Assembly: GCA_019915135.1 (NCBI GenBank)
Contig: JAHLMK010000005.1
Location: forward strand, 1,922,001-1,986,000
DNA length: 64,000 nt
Direction of reading: 5' to 3'
Origin: Strobilurus pachycystidiatus
Taxonomy: Eukaryota > Basidiomycota > Agaricomycetes > Agaricales > Physalacriaceae
Shown here piece by piece: positions 12,241 through 24,259 of the stretch. Under the pieces are notes generated by a model. The model saw only the letters and a list, made by a program, of their open reading frames with translations, was not told the DNA's origin and did not search any database. The position numbers and the translations under genes are program-made. Positions within the stretch are counted from its first letter, which is position 1. Each line of letters begins with the position of its first letter.

Positions 12241-12459
12241 CGCTACGCAGATGACGGTATCTCGTAAATTTTCGTATCAATTTAACTTTTTCTTTTCAAT
12301 GATGAATGTTCACTGGTGATCCTCGACAATGCAAACGTTCGGATACTGACTATGAGTGTACTGACCAATGCTGATGTGCACTGATGGACACTGACGGTCA
12401 CTGAAACAATTTTGAACTCCGCATCCGAACGCATCCGCTGGTTTCCCTCTCCCATCGAC

Positions 12460-13921
12460 ATGCTGCCGTCTTTTAATACGGGTACACCCACATTCTCTTC
12501 CCAATACGCGAATGTGTATTTTTATAGGCTCAGTCGTCTCAGACCCCAAGTCAGTAACGCGGCGGTTGTAAAATGGTGCACGGAACAAACAGGTTTGTCT
12601 CGTCGGCCGTTGGCGTTTTCTTTATTAATTGCAAGCAGATCCTCCGATGCTTGTAGAGCGTCTCATTGATGTACAGCCATCTGTTTCCTGTGTCATCGTT
12701 GGTACTCTTTTCGTGGATTCGCCATTAAAACCCGACGCTCGAGAACAAGTAATTGCTAATGTTGGTCTCAAATCGTATATCGTCGGATTCATAGAAGCTG
12801 ACTCCATTAGAATGGTAAACTCGGCACGGCGTGGGCTGATACTTATTATTCGGAGCTCTCCAGTATTTGGGTGGAGGACGAGAGCGCTCGTCTGGCTTGT
12901 TCTATGATATCTCGTCTCAAAGTTCCCTTGGTGACTGGTTGTGTGATTGGACTCCTTGGCGTTTTGAAACACGACGGGAACTTCTACGTAGCAGATGCTG
13001 TTCTTGCTGGATTACCTGATCCTTTCCCCTCTCCAGTCGCAACAACTGGTATGTTCTATCTTGTTTTCCTCAGTTATTCGTTCAATTGATTGAAATTTGA
13101 GTTGATACAAATCGCAAAGCCTCGTTAATAATCATGGGCGGCATTCGTGTCGGGGATTTGGATAAAGAAGGTCATAAATGGTCCCTAGCCGTTGATTGGA
13201 TTCTCCAAGTTTGTTCTTCATTCTTATAACCGCCTTGTCTGAATCATCTACAGAATATCGATTGTGTTCATTCGGTCCTGTTGGTTGGAGGTTCTTTTCT
13301 TTTGCACTCGGTAACACATTACATATGATCCGTTCGAGTTTCTGATTCTTATTTTCCCAGGCAACGGGTGTCTCTGCTTTTCGCCATCAGTTGTCGCGCC
13401 TGCTTCCGGTGCTTCCTGTTCATATTATGCCCGGTGACGTCGATGGCTCCAGCGCACTTTTACCACAACCTGCGTTTCCTCGATTTCTGTTTCAAGATCA
13501 ACAGCAATGCCCAAATTTGTCTCTCTTGACCGATCCCTCCTACATCTCCATCTCCGGTCAACATCGAACACTTGTTGCTCTTGTCCATTCTGGACGAGCA
13601 ATCCACGATCTCGTCAAGTATACTGATGGTGGCGATACCATTCTTGACTTGTTGCAGTATACCCTCTGTTGCAGGCATTTAGCGCCGTCGTCACCGGACA
13701 CATTGCCTTCTCCACCGTTCTTCAGCAACGACCCATTCATCGTTCCCTTTTGTCCAGATGTCTACATCGTGGGTGGGCAGAGCTTGTTTAGTACCAAAAC
13801 TTTAGAATTGACAGGTGGACGTCAATGTCGCCTTCTCACTATACCGGATTTTACATCCTCGCATACAATTGTTTCTTTAGACTTAGATACTTCGGAAGTG
13901 CGAGCACATCAGCTGAATTGA
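12460..13921 (+). CDS. POLD2: DNA polymerase delta small subunit (B subunit)-like protein
   Basis: Six exons (12460-12592, 12639-12814, 12856-13048, 13120-13208, 13254-13310, 13361-13921) splice in frame to 402 residues. The whole family order is visible: QYANVYFYRLSRLRP near the N-terminus, the OB-fold part (VIVGTLFVDSPLKP, EDESARL, LVTGCVIGLLG), then the inactivated phosphoesterase domain with HIMPGDVDG, LLPQPAFPRFLF, APSSPDTLPSPPFFSNDPF and CPDVYIVGG. This subunit bridges the Pol delta catalytic subunit and the rest of the holoenzyme. The copy is shorter than usual (about 430-470) because the linker before the MPG motif is reduced, and many normally invariant residues differ, so it is probably a diverged paralogue rather than the housekeeping copy. 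Confidence 0.85.
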
Positions 13922-14211
13922 TCTTGTCAATCTTTGCAGTAGTCGACAGTGAATTCGTCACTTGAATCATCGTTTTAGAAACATTGTTGTTTGTCACCGC
14001 AGTCATTGATCTTGGATAACACTTTGCCCGGATAAGATCCACATTAGCAGCCGGACACGTGTTTAATGCCCACGCGGCCGACGAAATTCAGCTGGTTTCA
14101 GGTGTGACTATATTTGGGCCGAGAGATGGCAAAACTTGAAACCCACGGGGTTTATACTTATGCAACGTCAGTATATCCCTTTCCATTTCCTCTGCTACTT
14201 GTCTTACTGAC

Positions 14212-14373
14212 ATGGCCGAAACCCGGGGGGTCGCCAAAAAACGTAGACTGGACGAGCTCGCAGAGCCTCCGCTTGTGTATGAGCGAGACTCGGAATTTTG
14301 GTTTCCAGACGGAAATATCCAACCATTGCCCCGGGGAATGGTGTATTGCAGTGGTTACAGCCTCAGAAGCTGA
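14212..14373 (+). pseudogene. Fragment of a BTB/POZ-domain gene
   Basis: ATG at 14212 opens MAETRGVAKKRRLDE... and reaches YERDSEFWFPDGNIQ, the characteristic opening of basidiomycete BTB domains (usually followed by a VHRxxLxxxS helix). The frame then stops at 14373 without the rest of the domain, and nothing matching BTB follows before the KDZ gene. It is best read as a truncated relic. Confidence 0.5.
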
Positions 14374-14654
14374 TTCCACATTCTGAGGCTATAACTAGTC
14401 AAATCGTCGGGATGGTTTACCTGAATAACCGTGCATATAACCACTGGCACCTCTGTAGCCACATATAGGACGTGCATCGAGCTCTCAAAAGGCCTGAAGA
14501 GGGACGCGTGTCCCTTTATTCATGTTATTGAGCCCGTTGCGATTCTTTTTGATGGCATAGCAGCCGAAAACAGGTTTATTGACGTGTATGGTAAAGAAAA
14601 CGTCCGAATTGAGCATATATACAAGTCCGAGTAAGAGCGCCGGTCCCAAAGTAG

Positions 14655-17600
14655 CTAAACCTCATCCAACGTCGGGTCTTCGTCATTTGTGGCCAGAGTG
14701 CGCGCGTCCGCCAACCCGTCCTCCTCAAGCTCGTCATCGGTCTCCTCCTCCTCCTCCTCCTGCGTAAACTCGATGCGATCCGGAATCTTCCGGCAACGGG
14801 CTTTGTACGGTTTGGCCCAGAGGGCGGTGAAATGGGCGGTGAGATCCTCGTAGACGCGGGCTTGGCGAAAAGCATAGGCCGACACGCCCTCTGCCAGCCC
14901 GACACTGATACCGTCCCAGGGAACCGTCCGGGATAGCCAGACCTGCTCCTCCACTAGTAGACTCAGGAGGGTCCGTCTCTTCTCCTCCTTGACCAGCAGC
15001 ACCTCCTCAGACCATGTCCTTGCCCGCGCACGGCTCTTCAGCCATTCCACTCGAATCGAATCATGCAGCTCCTCCTCGGTCGCCTCCGCAAGGGCGTTCT
15101 CCGTCAGCCAGATCCACGATGCCTGGAAAGACCCGCTGCCGTACTGAACGTCGTTCTCGTGCATGCCCGTTTTGTGCTTCTTCTCTTTCGGCTTGTCGAT
15201 GTCGAAAATGAAGCTATCCATGGCCTTGACATCCTCGTCGTTCAACACGCGAAGTCTTCGCTCCCACTCTCCTGGGCCGCGGAGAGCGAGCAGTGCAGCG
15301 CGAGCGACGCGATACTTCTGGACGGCAAGTTTCGATTTGACGGTGAGACGGTCGACAATCTTCAAAGCGCGGGTCGTCCGTCCTTGGCCGGTGATGTGGA
15401 TCCTGCGGAAGCTTGTGACTTTCCGTCGCATGCTCTGCATAGACCGTATCGTCGTCAGGGCGCTGTGACACTGCGCTTCTCGTAGCGCTGCCTCCTTGCC
15501 CTCCAATCCTCCATGACACAACGGCCAGTGCGCGGGCGGCAAAGCCGACGGAAGAAAAAGTAGCTCCAACTCTACGTCGCCGTCGCGAGTTCCAGCACGA
15601 TCGGCAAGGATTCCGGCCACCGTTGGCATGTAGACGGTCTGGAGGTCGCGCAGCTGTCGAAGTTGGTTTTGGACCTGGGTGCGTTTATCTTGAATATCCT
15701 TGACGACGCATGGTGAGTGCCGGTCGTCGCAACTTAAGAGTTGACAGATTCGGCGCCTACAAAATATGGCTTGCATTAGTGTGCGGCTTTCACGACATCC
15801 AGTAACACTCACTGATCCTCTTCTATTAGCAATCCTAGGCTCACGCAGGCCGAAGGACTCGTCTCGTGGAGAGGAATGTCGTTGGGTCCTGCTTTTCGTT
15901 CCTCTTCTGCTAACGCCTGCCGGACAGCATTTTCGGATGCATCTGGGTATTAAATTAGCAAACAACAACCCAGGAAGGTAAAGCCAGAGAAAATGACGTA
16001 CGTATGGTGGGCAAAAAATACGGGTTCGGCTTGGTGTGATCCCTCTCCCACTCCTCGACCCGTTTCGTCCATTCCTTCTCACAGCCCTCTGGAAGAGCCA
16101 TCGTGAACTCTTCATGCGCAGTCACCTGCTGCTGCATCCCAAGCTGAGCATGGTAGGCTTTTCGGTGTAGACTTCGACCTGTTCGCATGCGTTAGATAGA
16201 CGAAATCACGCTCTGTAAAAGAAACCATACCGAGATCGATTAACTTATCCCAATTGTGCGCTCCGACTTGACGATCAATGGCATCGTGCCGGCTCCCGGG
16301 AAGCATCTCCTTCGTGGAGGAAGCGGCATTATTGAGTTTGGGCCAGGTCCGCTCGATCCCTTCCCCGCAGGTACGCCCTACCCCTTCCTGCACGTTCATG
16401 CTGTATTCCACCTGGCAGTCGATCTTGTGGCCCTTGCAGTGGCACTTGGGAATTCCCCATGCGATAGCGATGTCATCGGGAAGGTGGAGACAAAATGGCA
16501 ATGCGAGCATTCGCTCGCGAAAGTGTTTCGACCACTGGCAAACGATGTCGTATGAAAAGAACAGATGAGAAAGGGCGAGTCCTCGGAGAGCAGAGAGAGC
16601 AATGTAATCCATATTGCAGTACCTGTAATATATCAGAACTCGGTTCATATACGAGGTGGCAAAGTTACCTCTCTCCCTTCTGCAGGTCGCCGATGGCAAG
16701 CGGCAGAACGAACTCGTGACAGGCACAGATGGCCATGCCGACACCAGTTGATCGTAGACCTGTTGCGTTTTTCGACTCGGCGTGAGCCAGGGTTTTGAAT
16801 CCTGCACAGGAGCTTATCTATATGAACCGTTTAGCTTCGATCGAAAGAGACGGAAGAAAAGTCAACGCACGTCCTTTTGCTTGGGATATTTGGCAACATG
16901 TGCAAGATACGCCTCGAGCTCCACGAAGTACGCCAGGCCGGTATGCAGGCCGGGATCGAGTGTGCTCGGCCTCCGGAGATTTTTCAGGCGGAAGTTGGCG
17001 TCGAGCGCGACTATGAGGCGGTATAGATATCTAGCAAAGAAGAGTCTGAGCAATGCAGGAACTGTACTCAAAGAAATGGCTTACTGTTCCTCAGGCGGTC
17101 TTGTCGCCCAATCCGATGGGAGGTTCACTTCGGGTCGAGGGCAGGAGGGACAACGAATAGCTAGCTCGCCCGGTTTGGTCATCGCGCGCCCATCCGGAAC
17201 ATTCCCTCTGCCAGCGCGTTTGAGCATTTTGAGGTGTCCAAACTGTCGGTTCATTCGGAAAAGAGATTTATATCGCGACTAGCGTAGCAGTTAGAATTTT
17301 AGAGAGCCGATGAGTGAAATTGAAATGAACGTACCTTGGGCAGATGAACGCGCGTGCTATCGGTCAATTTCTCCAAAGACTGGTAATACTCAAAGACGCT
17401 CAGCTTGCCCGAGGCGGACATCTTCTCGATTTTCTCGAGCGTCCTCAGCGTGGCGCCGGTCTTGGGGAAGAGGGTCGTGGAGGGGAAGACTTCCGTGCGC
17501 AACATCTGCGTGCGCTGAGGCGACCGCTGAGTGCAGCCGCAGAAGTCGGCGTTGATCTTGTGGAGTGTGTTGTCGTGGATGATAGTAAAATCCTTGTGGC

Positions 17601-18293
17601 CGGGTTGAGGATTGACGCAAGTGGGAACGTCCCGGTGTCCCAGCTGTACACGCAGTCCCAAAGAACGCAAGGTGACCGTCTCGAAACATTTGCCGTTCCA
17701 ACGCTGCCCATGGTCAGCAAAAATATGGTTGAGAATAACAAGAGCGCAAACTTACCTCAATCCGATGGAGAGGATTGCGAACGTGCCCCTTAAGCGTACA
17801 CCCAAAGCACTCCATATATGTTCCCCAGCAGTCTTTACATCGAAAAACGGCATGGCCAGGCGCGGTATCACGTATCCCGTCATGACACGCGTAGCAAAAC
17901 GACCAAGTCCGCGCGCCAAGGCCCTCCAGCGAGACCAGCTCCTCCAGCGCCTCCTGCGGTCTTCCCAGCGCCACCCATTGCAGCATGTTTTGATCCTGTA
18001 GGTCTCGTCAGAGGACTGTAGGCGCGAAGGCTATCAAAATCACCCACCGAGTTTGCGTAGCGCCTGGGCTTTGGAATAGGATGCACGGGTGGGGGGTAGA
18101 AACGATCTGTCCATATGAGCGGTCCACCGACTTCGTCATCTATCCGCGTACAGCTGGTGGTAGCAGTAGACGTCCTCTGTCGACGTCCAGTTTTGGAAAG
18201 AGATACAGTCCGGGCTTGAACGACGCTCAAATTTCCTTCGTCGTCGTCGTCGTCCGCACGTATAGCCTTCAAGCTGCGTTTTTTGGGTGGCAT
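14655..18293 (-). mobile_element. KDZ (Kyakuja-Dileera-Zisupton) transposase gene, apparently intact
   Basis: Minus-strand multi-exon gene from MPPKKRSLKAIRADDDDDEG (18293) to a stop at 14655. In order: an acidic/basic N-terminus; a CxC2-type cysteine cluster (SFCYACHDGIRD, FRCKDCWGTYMECFGC, then the H-x(5)-H type HVRNPLH); a conserved block ending GCTQRSPQRTQML; the KDZ catalytic segments VALDANFRLKN, FFSYDIVCQWSKHF and GEGIERTWPKLN, whose D, D and E are the likely RNaseH-fold metal ligands; and a long charged helical C-terminus ending in Glu-rich repeats. Exons join without frameshift where checked, at roughly 1,000 residues, so the element could be active. Terminal inverted repeats were not identified. 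Companion-type genes lie at 18.7-26.6 kb. Confidence 0.85.
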
Positions 18294-18700
18294 GGTCGTC
18301 CAAAGCAGGGGCAAAGGGGGGAGATTTTGATGGGACATGGTTCGGTTGTGAGGGATCGAATTTGCCCATATTTGCATCAAATTGGAGCCATCACGCATCT
18401 AATCAGGCCCTCGGGCATCGGCTTGTTGGACTTGGGAGCTACTTATGATATGTCTACAAAGATGGTACGGCTGCATACATAGACTACATCATCATCAAGA
18501 GAGTTACAAAATGAGGATTCTCATCGTGCAGTTTTGGCAAGGCAGCAACGAGTAAGTTAGAGACGTTCGTTGCCTCCGCGGAGGCAATTCCTGTTGTGCG
18601 GTCAGGAGGCGAAATTATCAAACGAGACCGAATGGCAGCTTACCAGCGCGAAGAATGTCAACGGCAAGCTTACTGGTCAAGCGCATCTCCCGAAATGTGT

Positions 18701-19076
18701 TCAAGTGATGCGACCACCCGCAACTATCATAATACTCATAAGCCTCGGTGGTGAATTCTGCAGGACTATGAGTGAGTAGGGTAAGGGTTTATGTGCCGTG
18801 TCGGACTTGCCATGCGGATGTGCGGTGGCGGACGCGGGGATCCAATCCTTGCTGACCTCGATATTGAAACTAAGGATAAGGTCCACTTCTGGGAATCAAA
18901 TGAGTATCGGGGTGGAAGGGTAGACATGGGTACTTACCAGCGGCGTCTACCTCCGTCTGGATGAGCTTGCGATGGGAGTCGATGTACTTGCGAATAGAGA
19001 TACGGGCCTGGGCAGCGAGACGAGCTCGGGCGGCGTCGATACGAGCTTGCGCAGCGTCGCTTTCTGGAGAAGACAT
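18701..19076 (-). CDS. Small helical protein of the KDZ neighbourhood
   Basis: Starts MSSPESDAAQARIDAARARL at 19076, an Ala/Arg-rich amphipathic helix, then splices (GTAAGT...CAG) into EVDLILSFNIEVSKDWIPAS and ends at 18701. No catalytic motif. Position and style match the small accessory genes that accompany KDZ transposases in basidiomycetes; its role is not known. Confidence 0.45.
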
Positions 19077-19355
19077 GGTGGTCAGCGGTGAAAAGGTGTA
19101 TGGGATCAAAAAGTTTTCAGGAAGCAAGTCGCGAGACCTCTTAGTCAGCGCACGTATACAGTCGTTGAAGGCATTCATTAGTACACTACTGCACAGAGTC
19201 ACCATCCAAGTCATCTCCATCGACGTCGATGTGTCCGGGGCACCTACAAGTGCAGGAACTGTCGTAGCTTATAAACAGATCAACCCTTCCCCAATCAACG
19301 GGCCACAACATGGGCGAGGCGCTAGGTGTCGATTCAATGAGTCCATCCAGACTGA

Positions 19356-19452
19356 AGAAGAAGAAAAGGGCCACCCACAGACGCTCTCCGCGGATGAGAT
19401 CGGGCTTGAGCAATTTGAGACGAACGTTGGCGTCAATGCTAGCGGCTAGAAT
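19356..19452 (-). pseudogene. Relic of a second KDZ transposase
   Basis: Minus strand reads ILAASIDANVRLKLLKPDL, the same motif as VALDANFRLKN in the intact KDZ gene (the first catalytic-Asp block). Flanking frames do not continue into the rest of a transposase, so only a fragment persists. Confidence 0.45.
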
Positions 19453-19710
19453 CAGAAAGTGAACAATTAATTGAACGTTGGCAACGCACGCGATAGACCT
19501 TGCGGCAAGACTCTCTGAGGCGTTCATGACACGTTCGGAGTTGCTGGTCATGGTAAGTGATCAAAATGCGGGGGGCGGAACCAATTCGGCTTGTTTGACC
19601 AAGCAACTGATGACGCGAGCAGAACGGAATCAATCTTGCCCGATTGCCATCAACGCTTAAAAGTCTATCATTGCCCTGCCTAATCATGAATGAAGCTGAC
19701 ATCACTATAG

Positions 19711-20340
19711 ATGACACAGATTCTCACAGCCGCGCAAGCGCAAGCTATTCGCCAGTTTGCCACCAAGTGGCGTACCCAATCGGATAAGAGGGCGGTGCAT
19801 GGTTGGATTGATAACGAGTTCCTTCCCCAATTCCCTGAACTTACGCCTCTGTCGCCTGAACTTCGCGAGGTACGAGTAGTCTGTTTGTTGAATTGAATAT
19901 GTCGCTGATCAATGAACGAGTAGCGTATCTATCGGCTCATTCGTATATACGATGCCGACAGTGCCGAGGGGACCCTTCGGTTCGAGAAAGACATCGACGA
20001 CCTCGCGGGGAAATTTCGGCAACTCTCTGTCACTGCACAGAGTCCGTGGGACGCATGGGCAGATGAACGCGAGGCTAGGAAGCGCAAGGGTAACGATGAA
20101 AATGAGTGGTTCACCATGGAGAACGGGCGACTCAAGGACCCCATGCACTGGCACGAATCGAACGAGGAATGTTTGTATTGTAAGGAGTCGGGCGATTGGA
20201 TGGAGGCATGGGAGACAGCGAAAGAAGAGCGGTCCAAGAGGGAGAGGCAGGCGGCGGCAGCAGGGTGGGCATCCGACACGGAGACAGTGCTACCGGGGCA
20301 GGGATTGTGGGGCGATGGGACTGGTTGGACTAGAGTCTAG
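19711..20340 (+). CDS. KDZ-companion-type protein, two exons
   Basis: Exons 19711-19869 and 19924-20340 splice in frame (GTACGAG...GTAG). The protein begins MTQILTAAQAQAIRQFATKW and ends GQGLWGDGTGWTRV, with a short C-x2-C pair (ECLYCKESGDW) near residue 150. It is highly charged and helical, with no recognised enzyme domain. It is the only plus-strand gene in the KDZ neighbourhood. Confidence 0.5.
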
Positions 20341-20535
20341 GCCCCGGTAACTAGTTTGAAACCTTGCTGTCAATACAATAGTAAGTGTCAAGAGATGTTT
20401 TGTATTGATGAAGCACAAGTACAAGAAGGATAAATATCATATGCTAGCGCGCTAGCTTTTGGTAAATCGACAGTAGATACATACAGATACTCGAGAGACA
20501 GGAGACAACACAGAATAAGTGAAGAAAGAAAAGAT

Positions 20536-21513
20536 TTAGAAACACGGTCCCCAAGCTGACGGCGAAGGAGACTTAGCCTGTGCTTCTCGAACCTTTCTCG
20601 AGTATTCCTCGCCCATCTTCCTTCTCCATTCGGCGATACACGCCGTAAAGTTCTCGTCCTCCTCCTCGACGTCGCTGTCCACCTTCTTGGTGGTGGCGGT
20701 GGCGACGCCGGCCGTGTAATCAACGGCGGTGCCATCAGTCTCGTAGGCCATCTCGCTGTCGCCGTCGTTTTCATCAAGGGAGGAAGATGGGCGGCCAGGG
20801 ATGAAAGCAAGAACGTCGTAAGGAGTTTCGGCGGAGGGATGGGTGATTTGACGTTTGGCTGCACGAATTAGTCCAAAGGCGGCAGCATCGATGGCCACAT
20901 GGACATAAGAAGCGGAGAGCTCTTGCTTGGCTTCGCGAGCCAGTGAGCGAGCAACGGCCGCCGCGGCGGCCGTCTCGGCGGCGACACCATAGCGATGCTT
21001 GGTGACGGCCCTCTGCTGTGCTGCGTGGCGGAAGAGAGGCCTAGGGACAGGGCGAAGACGGCGGCGCTCGTGCTCAAAGAGGACAGCAAGAGGCTGCTGC
21101 TCCCAAAGGCCACGCGCGTTCTTCTTGAGCGAGACGACAGTAAGACCCCACTTCAGGCCGGCATAGATACGCTGCACAATAGATATCAGCAGAAGAAAAA
21201 GAACGACGCGTCGAGACGTACTCTATGGCGCGTGTTGAAACGCGTCTGATACGCGACTTGGGACTCGTCGATGAGCCGCGCGAGGGGGAATTCGACGTGA
21301 TACATAACGGCAAAGCGTTTCTTGAAAGTCGACGCGTCGTGATTGAGCAAGACGGCACGCGAGAGGTCGCGCGCCCAGTTCTTGAAGAACACGCCCTCAT
21401 CGGCCGTGAAATGCTATATGGTGTCGCGTCAGTATAGTGTTCGAAAGGCGAGTAAGAAAAAGACTTACCGAAGGGAGGGTGGGAAGGGACAAGAAGGTCT
21501 GAGTCGCGGGCAT
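20536..21513 (-). CDS. KDZ-companion-type protein, three exons
   Basis: Starts MPATQTFLSLPTLPS (21513), continues HFTADEGVFFKNWARDLSRA in the second exon and RIYAGLKWGLTVVSLKKNAR in the third, ending WGPCF at 20536. The last third is Ala- and acid-rich, with VDSDVEEEDENFT. Intron boundaries are canonical. No known catalytic motif; inferred to belong to the KDZ-associated cohort from its position. Confidence 0.5.
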
Positions 21514-21856
21514 GCTGGAGGAGATGATGAGTTTAGGAGGATAAGATGAATATGGAGACGGGGGGGGATTTTTCGCCTTTTTGTTCCCGGGATGCAGGCC
21601 GCGTCGATACTCCGCAACTCAGCTGAACTCAGCTGTCAGGCGAGGTGCGGCAGGAGTCGTCATGAGCAGCGACGTCGGTAGGTTGAGAGGGATTCTCTGC
21701 TAGACCTTTACGTAGCGAGAGGAACCGGAGCGAGCGGGGAACCGAAACGAGCTCCAAAGGCAATGCAGGACTGCAATTTCATGAGCCATAGAGTACAATG
21801 AATACAACATATTGAGTGAAGGCAAACCGAAGCGAAGAAAGCGAGAAGATACCAGA

Positions 21857-22558
21857 TCAAGTGGAATATTGGTCCGTCTGGTAGAGCAACCCTCGACGGT
21901 TCTTGACTTTAAGTAAATTGGCCGCCTCGGCGTGCTCGAAAACATCGGCAATGTAGGAGACGAGCTTTTCCAGCTTTGCGCGCGCCGCCTCGATGTCCTT
22001 CCAAAAGTCGCTGCCTACCCCCGCCTCCTGTTCGACCTGAACCAACGCCTCTTGGACGGACGTCAATTTACGCCGATAGAACTCCTCCCGTCCAGAGATA
22101 TGCTCGCATCCTTTGAGCCGTCCATTATCGTGGTAGAAGTTGACAAGCTCGGCGGGATACGCATATAGCGAGTTGCCGGTGTCGCAACGCATTTCAGCAT
22201 CGATCACTCGAACGCGGGCTACGAGGCGCTTGCAGAGGGCGACATCGAAGGAGCTGTGGAGACGAGGGTAGCCAGTGAGGGAGTGGTCAAAGAGACTAAG
22301 TGCCCAAGTCACATACCTGGTCGCCGAAGCTGTAAGAGCTTGCTTGCGCCGGTTGCGGCCTTGCTGGGAAGCCTTGGTGTCGTAGCGCCTCCGCATAACG
22401 TCCAGCTGTTCGGCGCGGTTTCTGTTGGATTGGGAAGGAAAAATTTAGCATTGGAATTTGGGCAGGAAGATGGCGCACTTTGTATACCATCGCATTCGCT
22501 TGGCCTTGTCCGCCTCTCTTTTCATCTCTGGCGTCGTATAGATCTTGGCGGGGGCCAT
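21857..22558 (-). CDS. KDZ-companion-type basic protein
   Basis: Starts MAPAKIYTTPEMKREADKAK at 22558, a basic helical opening that recalls a family often found beside CxC2/KDZ transposases (MxPARxY-x-T/S pattern). Later exons give RRRYDTKASQQGRNRRKQAL and a helical C-terminal part ending at 21857 (YQTDQYST). One intron interrupts just after the first about 25 residues. DNA or RNA binding is plausible from charge, not shown. Confidence 0.5.
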
Positions 22559-22689
22559 TTTGACTGTGGAAGTAGAAAAAGTAAGCGCAGTGGATACGCC
22601 GAAAGAGTCGAAGTCGTACCGTAGGCAGGTAAACGAATTTTAGTGGTTATTGGTGAAAAGTGCTCGTGGGTGCAGGGGAGCGAAACGAG

Positions 22690-23260
22690 ATTTCCTTAAG
22701 GTAACTCCCTTAACGTTCGAGTTCATTGGACTTTAATTGGACCTTATCTTGACGGCCGCGAGGAGAGAAAAAATTAGTCGGGAGTTCCTTCGAGACCATT
22801 TAAATATGATTATATTGATTTTTTATAAGGGGATAGAACGAGGTACGGTGTTTCACGAGCCCAAGTTTTCCGCGCCTGATATTCGGCAATGATTGGACCT
22901 CATTGGACCTGATTGGACTTTAATTGGACTCATTGGGCGAACTCACGACTGCTCCGACAGTGCGTGCTGGGAATTCATGTGTCGGAAGAGAGGCATGATA
23001 AGGATTCTCGGATCGTGTTCCGAGGTGGATTGAACGAGATCTGTAGTATAGGTGATTGAGTATTGTTCGCGGCCTTCATTGGACTTAATTGGACCGTATC
23101 GCGTAGAGCACCGCACAATCAGGATCGTTCCCGGACCACAGCGTCAACCATTTGATTCCCATTAGGAGATGCTGAATAAAGGTAACCGGGACAGAGAGAG
23201 TGAGAACTGACCTTTGTAGACCAATACCTTCTCAACTCAGATTCATTGGACTTTTTCATT
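22690..23260. repeat. Array of TTGGAC motifs
   Basis: The gene-free stretch between the companion gene and the next repeat holds many copies of TTGGAC, often as paired CATTGGACTTTAATTGGAC-like units (for example near 22720, 22895, 23080 and 23245). They resemble subterminal transposase-binding repeats of a DNA transposon. No terminal inverted repeat was located. Confidence 0.4.
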
Positions 23261-23509
23261 GCGAGGTGATGACTCTGTGCCGAAGCTATTATTTGACCGG
23301 GATATAAGACGGAAGACATATCAGATTGAGAATTGACCAGTGAACGGGTGAGATGGAGGCTTGATGGCCGTCGAACGTAGTGAGGGATATGTGTGAAGTT
23401 GAGCATCGGAAGACAATACCCGACTAAAGACTCCGCTCGGTCACTTTGATGTGACCAGGTACTGAGACCGAGTCCGATCCGAGATCCTCAGAAGCGGCTC
23501 GGCATGCTG

Positions 23510-24010
23510 ATTGACTTTACGCATAGCAGGAGTACCTGCAACTAGCCCAAGAAACTTTAACTTAGACGCGGCTGTCTGGCTGACTGGCTTTAGTGGTAGT
23601 GATACCTCTAAAGCCGGTCATCAGCCAGCTGCAATCACACACTCAACGATCTTTTTTTGCTGGTACAAATCTCAATTTATTGGGACTTTTTGCTTTCAAT
23701 ATTCTCTCAGTTTTTGAGTCGGCAGCAGCAGCCATGTTTTGGACGGCCAAGTATCTACCCGCGATTACAATCTTTTTGTGATTACGGTACGTCTTCGCCT
23801 TCGGTACCGAAGATCATCGGAAGGCCAACTGACGTGAGGCGCAGGACTCAATTAACTGCACCTGGCCCACAAAAGTTACTGCTACACGCAGCTGCTTGGC
23901 TGACCGGCTGTAGGGGGAGAAATACCTCTACTGCCGGTGACCAGGCAGCTGCCATCGCATGTTCAAACTCAGGCATTTTTTTCTCGTTCGGACCTCAGAT
24001 CAGAATATTT
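23510..24010. repeat. Two diverged copies of a hairpin-forming unit
   Basis: Around 23580-23640 and 23895-23955 the sequence folds as GGCTGACTGGCTTTAG...CTAAAGCCGGTCATCAGCC and GGCTGACCGGCTGTAG...CTACTGCCGGTGACCAGGC. Both loops contain AATACCT/TGATACCT. Flanks (CTGCAACT/CTGCACCT...) are also shared, so a roughly 310-bp unit was duplicated. No ORF with coding character covers both. Confidence 0.4.
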
Positions 24011-24259
24011 GTACTCAACGCTTTTTTGTTCGGACCTCATTCTTCATACTACTCGACGCTCGAGTCCCGACAAAAGACATGTCAACACCGAAGTCTTTGT
24101 ATGCAAGTACGCGAGTACTTTCTTCGCTTCCTTACGAGGTTGCAACCAATACAAAATGTCAATTACTAGTCAATTAGTCACAACACAATACATACACAAT
24201 ACATACAATATATAAGAGTCCAAGCGGTATACGATACAGTCCAAGAGATGCAAGATAGA

